Origin: a bacterium
Lineage (GTDB): Bacteria > CLD3 > SB21
Length of the DNA stretch: 64,000 nt
Assembly: GCA_008933615.1 (NCBI GenBank)
Contig: WBUR01000001.1
Span: 119,814-183,813, forward strand
Direction: 5' to 3'
Shown here piece after piece: positions 63,938 through 64,000 of the stretch. The position numbers and the translations under genes are program-made. A model generated the notes under the pieces. That model made no database searches and was not told the origin of the DNA. It saw only the letters and a list, made by a program, of their open reading frames with translations. The number at the start of each line of letters is the position of its first letter. Position 1 is the stretch's first letter.

Positions 63938-64000
63938 TTAAAATAAATCCGACATAGTCAGGATTTCAGCCCCGTTATCCGTCACTGCAATCGTATGCTC
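63938..64000 (-). CDS. map: Methionine aminopeptidase, C-terminal end
   Basis: The last 20 codons of a gene that runs off the right edge. The reading EHTIAVTDNGAEILTMSDLF then stop matches the conserved C-terminus of type I methionine aminopeptidase, including the metal-binding Glu region E-H-T. The order map-infA-rpmJ is the usual one. Confidence 0.85.
   Translation of the reverse strand, partial: EHTIAVTDNGAEILTMSDLF

Overview
The window looks like a chromosomal segment of a Gram-negative bacterium of the Fibrobacteres-Chlorobi-Bacteroidetes (FCB) superphylum, most plausibly an Ignavibacteria/KSB1-like lineage rather than a classical Bacteroidia. The clues are a tail-fibre-type C-terminal domain common in Bacteroidota, a PorV-like outer-membrane protein beside a secreted beta-propeller with a FlgD/type-IX-like C-terminal domain, a CzcA-CzcC fusion, a DUF5683 protein and MglA-roadblock-PATAN signalling genes. 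The best promoters are TTGACA-17-TATATT type, unlike the Bacteroidia consensus. Taxonomy is inference; no rRNA is present.

Layout. 1-7026 is accessory: the start of an RHS-like gene, an outer-membrane esterase-like protein, a tail-fibre-like protein, a lipoprotein, two paralogous AraC-type regulators (one truncated), an IS3 orfA relic, a tandem-repeat block and a large serine recombinase whose last codons lie in the antisense of a tRNA-Val gene. 7050-16800 is mostly housekeeping: rsfS, gamma-carbonic anhydrase, two tandem NhaD/ArsB-superfamily transporters, radC, ruvA, a CAP protein, a glycosyltransferase and a GNAT enzyme. 16997-21438 is a seven-gene signalling block (response regulator, PATAN, roadblock-like, PATAN, TM-HAMP, roadblock, MglA-type GTPase) behind a strong promoter. 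21711-22550 is uppP.

22621-24956 holds a five-TM protein, a 2x[4Fe-4S] ferredoxin and a probable octaheme lipoprotein. Both of its transcription units carry a matching ~35-bp upstream box. 25243-34294 is a heavy-metal resistance region: histidine kinase and response regulator, a YqaA-like membrane protein, a periplasmic adaptor, a fused RND pump and outer-membrane factor, and a Cys-rich small protein. A 156-bp MITE-like element occurs twice (25067-25222 and 37974-38129), each copy with a 9-bp target duplication. 34421-39188 encodes exported proteins. 39427-43623 holds a GH57 branching enzyme, a small barrel protein, an acyl-CoA dehydrogenase and a zinc-ribbon membrane protein.

43753-56545 is mainly metabolism and regulation: panB, mnmA, an anti-sigma kinase overlapping upp, a CofG-like radical SAM gene, a receiver-kinase hybrid, DUF5683, a histone-deacetylase-family enzyme, a STAS protein, gatC, pyrG and nadB. 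56597-58720 encodes the nitrite ammonification pair NrfA-NrfH. 60027-64000 is the end of the alpha ribosomal operon (map, infA, rpmJ, rpsM, rpsK, rpsD, rpoA, rplQ) plus a small unknown gene.

Together the genes suggest a respiring organism that reduces nitrite to ammonia and moves electrons through multiheme cytochromes, exports divalent metals and secretes surface proteins. The MglA-type block and the ferredoxin/octaheme module are the best candidates for incompletely described systems.
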